A stretch of 64,000 nucleotides of DNA, taken from the NCBI GenBank assembly GCA_029212615.1, contig JARGPJ010000001.1, positions 455,447-519,446 on the forward strand. Direction: 5' to 3'. Numbering within the stretch: position 1 is the first letter of the stretch; each line of letters starts with the position of its first letter. Under the pieces are notes generated by a model, which did no database searches, had not been told where the DNA came from, and saw nothing but the letters and a program-made list of their open reading frames with translations. This DNA is from Verrucomicrobiales bacterium. Its GTDB lineage: Bacteria; Verrucomicrobiota; Verrucomicrobiia; Verrucomicrobiales; DEV007. The translations under genes and the position numbers were made by a program. Of this stretch, positions 1 through 8,705 are shown piece by piece.

Positions 1-249
1 AAAGAAGCGGTAGGGTGCAACTTCCGTTCCAACCATGCTCTCGAGGGTCTCCTGTTGACGCTCGACCACGACCCCCGGTCCCGATCGACTCGCAAAACGA
101 AAGCCGAAGTTTGACAATTCCTGATCAAGCGAGCTCACTCTAGCCCGGGAAAGCACTGCCCACGCCACGAGCCCGAAAACAAGGAGAACGAGGCCTGACA
201 GACCCATCGAAATCAAAGCGAGGCGAAAACGGAAGGAACGTCGCTTCAT
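1..249 (-). CDS. Sensor histidine kinase, N-terminal part only (cut by window edge)
   Basis: The ATG at 249-247 lies inside the stop of the upstream response regulator (4-base ATGA overlap), so the two are translationally coupled. The visible 83 codons begin MKRRSFRFRLAL and carry one membrane helix at about residues 9-34, followed by the start of a periplasmic sensor region. The kinase core lies beyond base 1 and is not visible. The call rests on this membrane topology and on coupling to an OmpR-type regulator; CusS/heavy-metal-type kinases have this layout. The sensed signal is unknown. Confidence 0.75.
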   Translation of the reverse strand, partial: MKRRSFRFRLALISMGLSGLVLLVFGLVAWAVLSRARVSSLDQELSNFGFRFASRSGPGVVVERQQETLESMVGTEVAPYRFF

Positions 250-920
250 GGCTTTTCCTTCATTCGATACCCGACCCCGCGAACCGTGTCGATCAACTTT
301 GCCTCACCCGGCCCTTCGATCTTCTTTCGCAAGCGGGTCACAGCGACATCAACCATGTTAGTGCCAGTGTCGAAATGCGTATTCCAAACATGCTCACATA
401 TCCGGGAACGGGAAAAGACACGCCCCGGTGAACGCATCAGGTATTCGAGCAAGGCAAACTCCCGCTGGCTCAGCTCAATCTCACGCCCCCCGCGTTTCGC
501 CTCTCGCTTAATGAGGTCGAGCGAAAGATCGCCGACCTGAAGGACAGTCAATGCAGTTCCCGAAGACCTTCTCAAGAGCGCCTGAATACGGGCCACTAAC
601 TCTTCAACAAAGAAGGGTTTCGTGAGGTAGTCATCTGCGCCGAGGTTCAGCCCTTCGATTCGTTCGTTTAATTCGTTGCGCGCCGTCAGTAGAATCACCG
701 GAAGAGTCACGCGGCGCTCCCTAAGGCTGCGAAGAATGCTCAGCCCGTCCCGCCCCGGAAGCATGATATCGAGCAACATGACATCGAATGACTCTGAGGT
801 AGCCAACTCAAAGCCCTCCTCACCGGTCCGGCAAACCACAACTGCGAATCCTGATTCTTCGAGGCCGGATTGGATGAATCCGGCGATCTGAGGCTGATCT
901 TCGACAACGAGGACTCGCAT
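246..920 (-). CDS. OmpR/CusR-family response regulator
   Basis: A 224-residue two-domain transcription factor. The receiver domain (about 1-115) has the acidic pocket E7-D8, the phospho-acceptor D51 in LLDIMLPGRDG, T79 and K101. The C-terminal winged helix (about 128-222) ends in the typical VDVAVTRLRKKI and DTVRGVGYRM segments. It lies 6 bases downstream of the YHYH protein gene and overlaps the partner kinase by 4 bases, so all are probably one leftward operon. It most resembles CusR/CopR-like regulators, but no metal-resistance gene is in view, so the stimulus is open. Confidence 0.93.
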   Translation of the reverse strand: MRVLVVEDQPQIAGFIQSGLEESGFAVVVCRTGEEGFELATSESFDVMLLDIMLPGRDGLSILRSLRERRVTLPVILLTARNELNERIEGLNLGADDYLTKPFFVEELVARIQALLRRSSGTALTVLQVGDLSLDLIKREAKRGGREIELSQREFALLEYLMRSPGRVFSRSRICEHVWNTHFDTGTNMVDVAVTRLRKKIEGPGEAKLIDTVRGVGYRMKEKP

Positions 921-926
921 GAATCA

Positions 927-2000
927 CTATCTTGGATCGCGCCTCTCTTTTTTACCACCTTTTACTCCACCCTCTTCCGGTCGGGGAGGACGTGCTCCCC
1001 TCTCAGGGCGGCGCTCATGGGATTCCCGGCGAACCGTTCCGTCGGGATCAGTGAAAGTAAACTCCACCCCGCCGGAGCTTTGGCTGCGATAGGCGATAAC
1101 GCCCTCCCTGCCATTCACTTCGTAGGTAAGCTTGTATCCATCAGCAAGGCTCCCTTCAAAGGCCGTAATTTCCGCGCCGCGAAGCGGCTGCAAATGGGGT
1201 CTCACCCCAAGTGTCGGTGGCCGGTCTTCCAAGTCCGCCTGTCCACGGAAGAAGGACATGACGTAGGGCGGCTTCAATTCGCCGACATAGCGATAGTTCC
1301 CTTCCTCGTCGAAGTACCCGTGACACTCATCCAGCGGCTTGTCTCTGGACGGGTCAGCTAAATAGACAGGATAGCCATCGAGACCGAATGCGACTGGATT
1401 TCCCTTTCCCACGAACGATTCAAGGTGCGCCGGCGCGATGTGATAATGATAGTCATCAGCACGTCCGCAATGGCCACCCCACTGATCCAGCTCCCCCTCG
1501 GCGTAGGCGTCTTTGCCACTTTGAGTGAGCGCATGGAAAATCGGGATCCCGTTCACGGCGAGTGCGATTGGCCCCATCAAAGTTAACTCGCCTGGTTCCT
1601 CCAAATATTCGGGCTGCAGCGGTAGTTTAAAACGATGTTCGCCTGTGAAGTCGTGCGGAATAGGGACTTGCTGCTGCCAGGCAGTAATTCCGGCCATCAT
1701 GGGATGATCGGGCAGTCCATTCCCTTCCACGTAGAGAAATTCCTCATCCCAGGAAATACCCAGCGTTTCCTGAAAAGGAGCAAAGGCCTTAACCAACTTC
1801 GGAATTTCCCCTCCCGGATTCTCAAGGGTGTGTTCCCCCGGAAAAGCAGCCGTATAAGGCGCCAACCCCGGCGAAACAGCCGCGACGGTGACAGGAATCA
1901 CGACAACGCTGAAGAGCATGGCGAGGGGAACAATCCCCCACTCCTTCAAACCCGCTTCAACCCTCTTGAGTCGATGACCTGACCCTGTTGTTTTGCTCAT
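927..2000 (-). CDS. YHYH-domain exported protein
   Basis: A 357-residue protein with an N-terminal hydrophobic helix (about 22-42) and a YHYH domain. The diagnostic YHYH is at 184-187, preceded by WGGHCGRADD and followed by a FGLDGYPVY segment. The C-terminal about 40 residues are rich in Arg, Pro and Gly. The family is exported and of unknown biochemical role; the histidine and cysteine cluster suggests metal binding (inference). The start used is the ATG at 2000. An internal ATG at 1919 would give a shorter, cleaner signal peptide. It follows the 2025-2723 gene by 24 bases and precedes the two-component regulator by 6 bases. Confidence 0.85.
   Translation of the reverse strand: MSKTTGSGHRLKRVEAGLKEWGIVPLAMLFSVVVIPVTVAAVSPGLAPYTAAFPGEHTLENPGGEIPKLVKAFAPFQETLGISWDEEFLYVEGNGLPDHPMMAGITAWQQQVPIPHDFTGEHRFKLPLQPEYLEEPGELTLMGPIALAVNGIPIFHALTQSGKDAYAEGELDQWGGHCGRADDYHYHIAPAHLESFVGKGNPVAFGLDGYPVYLADPSRDKPLDECHGYFDEEGNYRYVGELKPPYVMSFFRGQADLEDRPPTLGVRPHLQPLRGAEITAFEGSLADGYKLTYEVNGREGVIAYRSQSSGGVEFTFTDPDGTVRRESHERRPERGARPPRPEEGGVKGGKKERRDPR
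1959..1989. repeat. Possible degenerate copy of the paired AACCCTGTT element
   Basis: AACCCTCTT (1959-1967) and GACCCTGTT (1981-1989) are direct near-copies of the 9-mer found paired elsewhere in this window, with the same 22-base offset. Each has one mismatch. This copy overlaps the annotated N-terminus of the YHYH gene, so it would be intergenic only if that gene starts at 1919. It may be chance. Confidence 0.3.
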
Positions 2001-2024
2001 GATGTAAAGGGAGACAGGATCAGC

Positions 2025-2723
2025 TCAACGGTTTGAGGCATCAATCTTTCCACGAGGCCAGTCCCGGGGGGCCGGATCCCCGTTGGGGGGGCTCTCAATC
2101 ACTTTCCGGAAAAGGACCGTATTATCCAGCGCAAGATCCTTTGTCCAAATCCATTTGGCCCCCGCAAAATCATTTTCATAAAAGGGCGACTTCGGATCGA
2201 CAGCTTCCTCACTGTGCTCAACCGCGTGCTCCCATTCACTGTCATCAAAATCGACCTCGAACCAGTCAGCCGGTATCGCGACGTGCCGCGTCTCCGGAGT
2301 CTTCATGTCGCGATCTACCGGGCCGTGAAAAAAGTCTTTCGCCTTCCAGGATCCGTCGCTCACGGTACCGTCTCCAAATTTCAGAATGAATCCGGCGTCA
2401 CCAATGTTTGAGTCGTCATATTCGAGGCCGGTGACAGGGTCCGCATTATCCTTCGCCATCACCGCGATCGTCATCGGGTACTCAGGCAGAATATCGACCG
2501 AGATAACGTTGTGTGGAATAAAGGAAATGGAATCCACCGCGACCAAATTCCCATTCAGATAAAGTTTAAACCAGTTATCGGCGTAAATATTGGCTTTCAC
2601 CGTATCCGTGATGCGCGGCTTCGCGATTTTGGGTCCACCGCCTTTGCCTTTCCCCTGAGCACAAAGGTTGGATCCGGATAATCCCAGAAGGAGAGCGAGA
2701 ATCGAAGACATTACTATTTTCAT
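2025..2723 (-). CDS. Secreted beta-sandwich (galactose-binding-like) protein
   Basis: The start is placed at the ATG at 2723, where a clean signal peptide begins (hydrophobic stretch followed by NLCAQ, residues about 1-22); a longer reading frame lacks a signal. The mature protein of about 210 residues contains a WFKLYLNGNLVAV strand motif and, near the end, WIWTKDLALDNTVLFRK. Both resemble the jelly-roll domains that precede many PVC glycoside hydrolases. No catalytic domain is visible, so it is probably a stand-alone binding or structural module. It is the first gene of the leftward run leading to the YHYH protein and the two-component system. Confidence 0.65.
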   Translation of the reverse strand: MKIVMSSILALLLGLSGSNLCAQGKGKGGGPKIAKPRITDTVKANIYADNWFKLYLNGNLVAVDSISFIPHNVISVDILPEYPMTIAVMAKDNADPVTGLEYDDSNIGDAGFILKFGDGTVSDGSWKAKDFFHGPVDRDMKTPETRHVAIPADWFEVDFDDSEWEHAVEHSEEAVDPKSPFYENDFAGAKWIWTKDLALDNTVLFRKVIESPPNGDPAPRDWPRGKIDASNR

Positions 2724-2893
2724 GATGATGGATGAAGTTTGCTGCCTCCCAGTAAACCACCGCAAGATGGCTTTTCGGTTACCCCAAGATTACAATGGCG
2801 TAATTTTTCATCTCATCCGGAAACCCGACCGAAAAAGGAGAGCTTCCCCGATCTATCACGCTATCCGGCAGGCCACTGACCTCGCCAGTGCAC

Positions 2894-2925
2894 AAAAAAG
2901 CCCGCATCCTGGAGAGGCGGGCCTT
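2894..2925 (-). terminator. Rho-independent terminator after tRNA-Phe
   Basis: On the minus strand GCCCGC pairs with GCGGGC across an 11-base loop and is followed by six T residues. It lies 17 bases beyond the 3' end of the tRNA gene, in the right orientation to end that transcript. Confidence 0.8.
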
Positions 2926-2941
2926 CTTGAAAGATGGAAAG

Positions 2942-3014
<73 letters not shown>

Positions 3015-3082
3015 ATTCCACCCATTGCGAAGCTCCGAGGGCCGGAATTTCGCGGGGAGGAAAGTAATACCAGCCAAAACCG

Positions 3083-3122
3083 GAAAAACAACCGGAAAAT
3101 GTCGGCTTTAACGGTTTCCGGT
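3083..3122 (-). terminator. Probable terminator after DUF1080 gene
   Basis: On the minus strand an 8-bp ACCGGAAA/TTTCCGGT hairpin (3091-3122) directly follows the stop codon at 3126 and is followed by a T-rich stretch TGTTTTTCC. The loop is long (16 bases), so strength is uncertain. Confidence 0.5.
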
Positions 3123-3125
3123 CAC

Positions 3126-3845
3126 CTACAAAGGTTTGACCGCGATACGCTCGTAATGCGTCACGCTGTCAGGATCGTGCGCCTGGATGGCGAAAGTGCC
3201 GCTATCAAGCTTCCGACCGGGCGATTTTTCGGGATCGGGACCACCTTCAGGTTCGGTATACTCAACCGTAATCTCGCCGTTCACTTTGAGCGTGATTTGC
3301 TTCCCCTGGACAATAATATCATAGTCGAACCACTCTCCATCCGTACTTGGTGCTACCTCGCGCACCTCGAAATCACCTTTCTTAGGCGGCTCCTCCCCCT
3401 CAGCAAGTACGACGATATTCTTCACTGCGTAAAGACTCCCGGTCTTCTTGGGGTCCTTCTGCGTGGAATTTACCTGGCACTCATACCCCTTGTCGGGCCA
3501 CCCTTCTTCCTGATACGCCGTGTGAAAATAAACGCCCCCGTTTGCTCCCGGGAAAGTTTTCGCGCGGACCTTAAGGTGAAAATTTTTGAAATCGGCACCA
3601 TTCACCTCACCTGTGTAGAAAAGGTGACTTCTCCCACTGTCGACGATGAGCGTTCCGTCGACGACGGAAAATGACTCCGGTGTCTCCTTCGAAGGGGTCC
3701 ATCCCTCGAGATTTTTACCATTAAAGAGCTCAACGAAGCCGTCATCCGCATCGACAGTCGCTTCAGCAACGGGCTCATCAGTGCAGGAAGTCATCGTGAT
3801 CGAGACCAGGGCGGCCAGAGCCGCCGGAATGAGTTTTCTTTTCAT
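3126..3845 (-). CDS. DUF1080 (3-keto-disaccharide hydrolase-like) lipoprotein
   Basis: A 239-residue exported protein. The N-terminus MKRKLIPAALAALVSITMTS is followed by a Cys at 21, a plausible lipobox, so it is probably anchored to a membrane. The mature part is a single concanavalin-like DUF1080 domain with the hallmark LFNGKNLEGWT near residues 40-50, a VVDGTLIV strand, a GGVYFHTAY segment and a terminal FAIQAHDPDS motif. The family includes enzymes acting on 3-keto-disaccharides, but most PVC members are uncharacterised. It is monocistronic between tRNA-Phe and the divergent hom gene. Confidence 0.85.
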   Translation of the reverse strand: MKRKLIPAALAALVSITMTSCTDEPVAEATVDADDGFVELFNGKNLEGWTPSKETPESFSVVDGTLIVDSGRSHLFYTGEVNGADFKNFHLKVRAKTFPGANGGVYFHTAYQEEGWPDKGYECQVNSTQKDPKKTGSLYAVKNIVVLAEGEEPPKKGDFEVREVAPSTDGEWFDYDIIVQGKQITLKVNGEITVEYTEPEGGPDPEKSPGRKLDSGTFAIQAHDPDSVTHYERIAVKPL

Positions 3846-3974
3846 GAATGCCAGTAGACAGGTTCAATAGCACGATGCAAGCGCACAAACGCGTCCCCTT
3901 TCCTCATTAAATGATGAGCGAATGAAAGAAATATCCATTTGCGATTCATGCTCCCAAGTCCTTCTTTTCCACCA

Positions 3975-5276
3975 ATGTCCGCCCCCTCCCTAAAAATCGG
4001 CCTCGCAGGCTTCGGCAACGTTGGTGCCGGTGTTTACAAAAACATTGAGAAGAACCGTCACCTCCTTCGTGAACGGACGGGGCGTGATATCTCCGTGAGT
4101 CGAATAGCAGTGAAAGACCTCAACAAGGCTCGACCGATTGAACTCCCTGCGAATATCGTCACGACCGACCTCGATGCCCTGACCTCGGACGCCGAAATCG
4201 ATGTGATCGTCGAACTGATCGGGGGAATCGACCGTGCTTTTGAGCTCGTCAAAACATCACTGGAGAATGGCAAAGCCGTTGTCACCGGAAACAAAGCGCT
4301 TCTCGCGGAGCGCGGTCAGGAACTCTTCGCGATTGCGGAGAAACACGGCAAACCCATTTACTACGAAGCAGCCGTCGCCGGGGGAATCCCCATCATCAAG
4401 ACAGTTCAGGAATCCCTTATCGGCAATCATATCCAATCAGTGGCAGGAATCATCAACGGCACCTGCAACTATATCCTCACACGGATGTCCGAAGCCGGGC
4501 TCGGCTACGAAGAAGCCCTCGGTGAAGCTCAGGCGCTCGGCTACGCGGAGGCGGACCCGACCCTCGATGTGAACGGATGGGACGCGGCTCATAAGGCAAT
4601 CATAATCGCCTCGCTCAGCTACGGATGCTGGGTTCCCTGCGACCAAATTCATGTCGAAGGCATCGAAAACATCACCGCGACTGACATTGGCTTCGCCGAC
4701 AAACTGGGATACTCAATCAAGTTGCTCGGCATCATCCAGCTCCACGAGGAAAATGGATCTATCGAGGTTCGCGTGCAGCCCTCATTGATCGCTAAAGATC
4801 ACATCCTCGCTTCGGTGAAGGGAGTCTTTAATGCCATCATGGTGCAGGGAGATGTGGTTGGTGAAACTCTTTTCTACGGGTCAGGGGCAGGGCAGGATCC
4901 TACCTCGAGTTCCGTTATTGCCGATATTGCCGACGCATCAAACGACATCGACAGCAGCGACGGTTCAGGTTTTGTGACCCACGGTCTCTATGGCAAACCT
5001 CTCCCCATTGAAGAAACAGTTTCAAAATATTATCTGCGTGTTGAAGCAGAGGATCGCCCGGGAGTTCTCGCTCGTATTGCCACTGTTCTCGGCAACTATG
5101 ATATTGGCATCCTCTCCGTGATCCAGCCGGAAGATCACGAAGAGAAGTATGCCCCCATCGTTCTCATGCTTCACTTTGCCCCATTTGGAAAAGTTCGCGA
5201 AGCCATTGGCGAGATCAGCGCGATGGACTGCATCCGCGACGAACCCGTTCTTCTCCGCGTTGAGGATTTAGGTTAA
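3975..5276 (+). CDS. hom: Homoserine dehydrogenase
   Basis: Reduces aspartate semialdehyde to homoserine in threonine and methionine synthesis. The start is the ATG at 3975, just before the NAD(P)-binding glycine motif LAGFGNVGAG; an in-frame ATG 36 bases upstream adds an implausible Pro/Ser leader. The 433-residue protein shows the nucleotide-binding domain (about 1-130), VVTGNKALLAE and the catalytic-domain stretch GIINGTCNYIL, and a C-terminal ACT domain (about 345-430, YYLRVEAEDRPGVLARI), which normally confers threonine feedback. thrC follows 54 bases downstream, so the two are probably co-transcribed. The bases before the ATG are pyrimidine-rich with no Shine-Dalgarno. Confidence 0.97.
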   Translation: MSAPSLKIGLAGFGNVGAGVYKNIEKNRHLLRERTGRDISVSRIAVKDLNKARPIELPANIVTTDLDALTSDAEIDVIVELIGGIDRAFELVKTSLENGKAVVTGNKALLAERGQELFAIAEKHGKPIYYEAAVAGGIPIIKTVQESLIGNHIQSVAGIINGTCNYILTRMSEAGLGYEEALGEAQALGYAEADPTLDVNGWDAAHKAIIIASLSYGCWVPCDQIHVEGIENITATDIGFADKLGYSIKLLGIIQLHEENGSIEVRVQPSLIAKDHILASVKGVFNAIMVQGDVVGETLFYGSGAGQDPTSSSVIADIADASNDIDSSDGSGFVTHGLYGKPLPIEETVSKYYLRVEAEDRPGVLARIATVLGNYDIGILSVIQPEDHEEKYAPIVLMLHFAPFGKVREAIGEISAMDCIRDEPVLLRVEDLG

Positions 5277-5330
5277 TCAACTCTTCCGAATTTCCCGTTT
5301 TAATCCCCCAAAATTCCCCTAGCTTTCATC

Positions 5331-6689
5331 ATGCAATTTGTTTCGACACGAGGTGGTTCTGATCCCGTCGGTTTTTTCGACGCCTTCGCCAATGGCCTCG
5401 CCCCTGACGGCGGACTCTACGTCCCCAAAAACCTTCCTCTCCTTCCCAGCGATCTCCTTGTTGACGATGCGCTCCCCTACCCCGCCCTTGCCTGGGATAT
5501 CCTCGGCCTCTTTGATTCCGATCACGACCCTGATCACCTCATTGAACTGGTCGACAAAAGCTACGGCGATTTCAGCGACACCATGAGCGCCCCTCTGCAA
5601 CAAATTGCAGAGAACCTCTTCGTCCTTGAGCTGTTCCACGGCCCGACTCTTTCCTTCAAGGATTTCGGCCTCCAGCTGATCGGCAACCTTTTTGAAGAGC
5701 AGATTGCCCGCACCGGGCAGACGATCAATGTGCTGGGCGCGACTTCAGGCGACACCGGTTCCGCTGCGATCAGCGGCCTCGCCGGAAAGAAAGGGGTGAA
5801 TGTCTTCGTGCTTTATCCCAAGGGCCGCATCTCAAAACTCCAGGAACGTCAGATGACCTGCACTGGAGCAGAAAACATCTTTCCGATCGCAATCGAAGGT
5901 AGCTTTGATGATGCTCAGGCCATCGTCAAAGATCTCATGGGCGACCTCGCCTTGAAAGAGGAGCTTCACCTTTCAGCAATCAACTCAATCAACATCGTTC
6001 GCGTCCTCGCCCAGGCAGTTTACTACGTTCATGCCTACATGCAGCTTCCGCCTGAGAATCGTGATGACGTCAACTTCGTCGTGCCAACGGGTAACTTCGG
6101 AAACATCTTCGCCGGATGGATGATTCACCAAATGGGCCTGCCTGTGGATGAATTCGTCGTCGCAACAAACCAGAACGACATTCTTTACCGCCTTTTCAAT
6201 ACCGGCGAATACAGCCCTGAAACGGTGAATCCAAGCCTGGCCCCGAGCATGGATATCCAGGTCGCTTCCAATTTCGAGCGCTTCCTCTACTACCACAACG
6301 AGAAGAACGCAGACGCGACACTCAGCCAGATGGCCGAATTCATGGGGAGCGGATCCATTGAAATTCCGAACTTCAATGCGAGCAATTTCTCAGCGTCAAA
6401 AAGCACCGACGAAGATATCATCGCCAATATCAAGCGCGTGAAAGAGGAATACGATTACATCGTTGATCCTCATACCGCCTGTGGATTTCAAGATATCGAC
6501 AGTACCAAGACTCACGTCGTCCTCGCGACAGCTCATCCGGCGAAGTTTCCTGAAGTGATGAAGAAAGCTCTTGGCGAAGCGCCGACAGAGGAATCACTGG
6601 AAGCACTCAAGAAGAAAAAGATCGTTAACTACGATGTCGAGGCAACGCCGGCGGCGGTGCAAAAATTCATCGAAGATCATCAGGCCTAA
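5331..6689 (+). CDS. thrC: Threonine synthase
   Basis: Converts O-phosphohomoserine to threonine with pyridoxal phosphate. The 452-residue protein begins MQFVSTRGG, typical of the long bacterial form. The PLP lysine is K110 in FHGPTLSFKDFG, and the phosphate-binding loop is GATSGDTGSAA. A conserved VPTGNFGNIFAGW segment lies mid-protein. It follows hom on the same strand, giving a hom-thrC unit. Nothing in the leader looks like a threonine attenuator. Confidence 0.97.
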   Translation: MQFVSTRGGSDPVGFFDAFANGLAPDGGLYVPKNLPLLPSDLLVDDALPYPALAWDILGLFDSDHDPDHLIELVDKSYGDFSDTMSAPLQQIAENLFVLELFHGPTLSFKDFGLQLIGNLFEEQIARTGQTINVLGATSGDTGSAAISGLAGKKGVNVFVLYPKGRISKLQERQMTCTGAENIFPIAIEGSFDDAQAIVKDLMGDLALKEELHLSAINSINIVRVLAQAVYYVHAYMQLPPENRDDVNFVVPTGNFGNIFAGWMIHQMGLPVDEFVVATNQNDILYRLFNTGEYSPETVNPSLAPSMDIQVASNFERFLYYHNEKNADATLSQMAEFMGSGSIEIPNFNASNFSASKSTDEDIIANIKRVKEEYDYIVDPHTACGFQDIDSTKTHVVLATAHPAKFPEVMKKALGEAPTEESLEALKKKKIVNYDVEATPAAVQKFIEDHQA

Positions 6690-7235
6690 GCCGGGATTCC
6701 ACCGAGGAAGCAGCCTTTCCGAAACCGGCTATCGAACCGGTTCGACCTGGGCTGCCCCGTGACCGATCTTTTTCCCCAATGGTGATGAGGGCTTCGGCAC
6801 TCGTCAGGCCGGCGCATAAGGTTGGACCGGTCGATCCCTGTGGCAGGACGTCTTTCGTCCCTGGTGACGGAGTTTTGTGTCGCGCGGGAGGAAAACAGCT
6901 TCGCGGCCCTGTCTCGATAGTCGGAATGCCCCTGAACTTGTCGGCGATATCGAAGACCGAACTGAGCGGCCAGAACAAAAGGACCCTGCCTCAAGCGAAG
7001 TGTTTGATGAATGCGATAGCCTTTCGGCGTAGTCCTCAACGCCGCCACCAATTGATGGCGGAGCGAAGCCAGGCCGCGTTTCAAGATTCCGACCCTGAAA
7101 CGGACATCCAGGCAAGCCCGCTTCAGGCAGCCCCTTTCCGATAGACTGTTTATTCAAGTCAGCGGAGCTATGATACTACCACTCAACCTATCAATCATCC
7201 GCCCCGGCTTACTACACAGCCCTACGACCCTACAG
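6690..7235. other. Non-coding gap between thrC and recA
   Basis: 546 bases with no convincing gene. Short overlapping reading frames occur on both strands, but their translations are Arg/Ser/Pro-rich and match no family I recognise. An inverted repeat ACCGG..CCGGT lies near 6725. The stretch could be a decayed gene or an unrecognised repeat. thrC and recA converge on it, so it must also hold terminators, though no clear T-tailed hairpin was found. Confidence 0.5.
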
Positions 7236-8549
7236 CTAAGAAGCATCGGCACTCTGCATCGCCGCCTTCACCTCGGCCTCGACTTCGGCATACAGTGCTT
7301 CATCATTCTTGAGTGCTTCTTTTGCGGCATCGCGACCCTGAGCGACCTGGGAGCCCTTGTAGCTGACCCACGATCCACGCTTTTGGAGAATGTCGTGTTC
7401 GACCGCGAGGTCAAACAAAGACCCCACCGCTGAAATCCCTTCGTTAAACATGATATCGAACTCAGCTTCGCCATATGGTGGCGCTACTTTGTTCTTCACC
7501 ACTTTCAGCTTGGTGCGATTTCCGCTCACAGAACCATCAGAGGCTTTGATGCTACCAGTCCGGCGAATATCGCAGCGAACAGAACTGTAAAATTTGAGGG
7601 CACGACCACCCGGCTGCGTTTCAGGGCTACCGAACATGACCCCGACTTTTTCACGAATCTGGTTTGTGAAGATCACTACGGTGCGGGCTTTAGAGATAAT
7701 CGCGGTAAGCTTTCTCAAGGCTGCGCTCATGAGACGGGCCTGAGCGCCCACGGTGGCATCGCCGATCTCACCATCCAGTTCCTGACGCGTCACGAGAGCC
7801 GCGACTGAATCGAGGACAATGACATCGAGCGCATTGGAGCGCACCAATGTCTCAACAATACGAAGGGCTTCTTCACCGGAACTTGGCTGGGAAAGAAGGA
7901 GATTATCGAGGTCAACCCCGAGACGTTTCGCATACTGAGGATCAAGAGCGTGCTCAACGTCAACAAAAGCGGCGAGTCCACCGGCCTTCTGAGCTTGAGC
8001 AACAGCCGTCAGGGTCAGGGTCGTTTTACCGGAAGATTCAGGTCCGTATACTTCGACGATCCGTCCTCTTGGAAACCCTCCGGCACCAAGGGCGCGGTCA
8101 ATAATGAGATTTCCGGTCGGAATGACTTCGACATCGAGATGAGTGTCCGTTCCCAGCCGCATGATCGCTGTTTCCCCGAAATCTTTCTGGATTTGAGAGA
8201 TCGCGAGATCAAGATTCTTCGCTCGCGCTTCGGCGATACGGTTCGTTTCTTTATCGTTACTTTTTGAGGAGGCTGCCATCGAATTGCGTGGATCAGGTTT
8301 GTCGGATTTCCCGGCCTTTTTGGTGGTGGCTTTAGGAGAGGAATTTGGAGAAGAACTTGTTTTAGGGGAGGATTTCCTCGAGACGGAGGATTTTGCTTTT
8401 GGCGCAGCCGGTTCAGTTTCTGCAACACTTGTTCCGCCTGAATTATCCGGCGTTTCTGCCTTTTCTTGAGGTGGAGTGTCTTGTGGAGAAGCAGCCTGAG
8501 CTTCGTTCGCAGCAGCTTCGTTGTCTTTAGGAGATAGCAGTTCAACCAT
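7236..8549 (-). CDS. recA: Recombinase RecA with long N-terminal extension
   Basis: DNA strand-exchange ATPase and SOS co-protease. The core (about residues 104-425) is canonical: Walker [10 protein letters not shown] at 169-177, the VFIDAEHA-equivalent [12 protein letters not shown], Walker [25 protein letters not shown] and [13 protein letters not shown]. Unusually, about 90 residues of Ala/Pro/Ser/Thr/Lys-rich low-complexity sequence precede the core. An internal ATG at 8279 (residue 91, MAASSKSND) would give a normal 347-residue RecA. Neither start has a clear Shine-Dalgarno, so the true N-terminus is undecided. A candidate LexA-type site lies 37 bases upstream of the long start. Confidence 0.95.
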   Translation of the reverse strand: MVELLSPKDNEAAANEAQAASPQDTPPQEKAETPDNSGGTSVAETEPAAPKAKSSVSRKSSPKTSSSPNSSPKATTKKAGKSDKPDPRNSMAASSKSNDKETNRIAEARAKNLDLAISQIQKDFGETAIMRLGTDTHLDVEVIPTGNLIIDRALGAGGFPRGRIVEVYGPESSGKTTLTLTAVAQAQKAGGLAAFVDVEHALDPQYAKRLGVDLDNLLLSQPSSGEEALRIVETLVRSNALDVIVLDSVAALVTRQELDGEIGDATVGAQARLMSAALRKLTAIISKARTVVIFTNQIREKVGVMFGSPETQPGGRALKFYSSVRCDIRRTGSIKASDGSVSGNRTKLKVVKNKVAPPYGEAEFDIMFNEGISAVGSLFDLAVEHDILQKRGSWVSYKGSQVAQGRDAAKEALKNDEALYAEVEAEVKAAMQSADAS

Positions 8550-8585
8550 AATATGCCAAAGGATTTCCCTTAGAATAAGGCATAC

Positions 8586-8599
8586 TGTTCGTTCGTCCA
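8586..8599. promoter_or_regulatory. Candidate LexA-type operator upstream of recA
   Basis: TGTTC GTTC GTCCA matches 8 of 10 fixed positions of the TGTTC-N4-GAACA palindrome that I recall as the verrucomicrobial LexA motif. It lies 37 bases upstream of the long recA start, on the recA side of the recA/trpS divergent region. The second half-site is imperfect, so this is a candidate only. Confidence 0.35.
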
Positions 8600-8611
8600 G
8601 TAAAAAAGTGA

Positions 8612-8667
8612 ACAGCCCGCTTTATTCCGTAATATTGCTCCTGAGTTTGATTTCAGGAGCAGGCTGT
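8612..8667. repeat. Nested inverted repeat in the recA/trpS divergent region
   Basis: GCTCCTGA (8637-8644) and TCAGGAGC (8653-8660) form an 8-bp stem with an 8-base loop. They are flanked by a second complementary pair, ACAGCC (8612-8617) and GGCTGT (8662-8667). No T tract follows on either strand, so a regulatory or 5' leader structure is more likely than a terminator. Confidence 0.5.
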
Positions 8668-8705
8668 CGGATGATTGGCGAATCGCCATGAGGCGTCATT
8701 TTACC

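Noticed and set aside
3846..3974. A threonine attenuator before hom.
   Set aside because: No leader peptide with Thr/Ile codon runs and no terminator-like stem were found.
6706..6715. GGAAGCAGCC, a match to the conserved loop of bacterial SRP RNA, just after thrC.
   Set aside because: The flanking bases do not form the required GGTC..GGAAG hairpin (loop of wrong size), and no further SRP RNA helices could be drawn.
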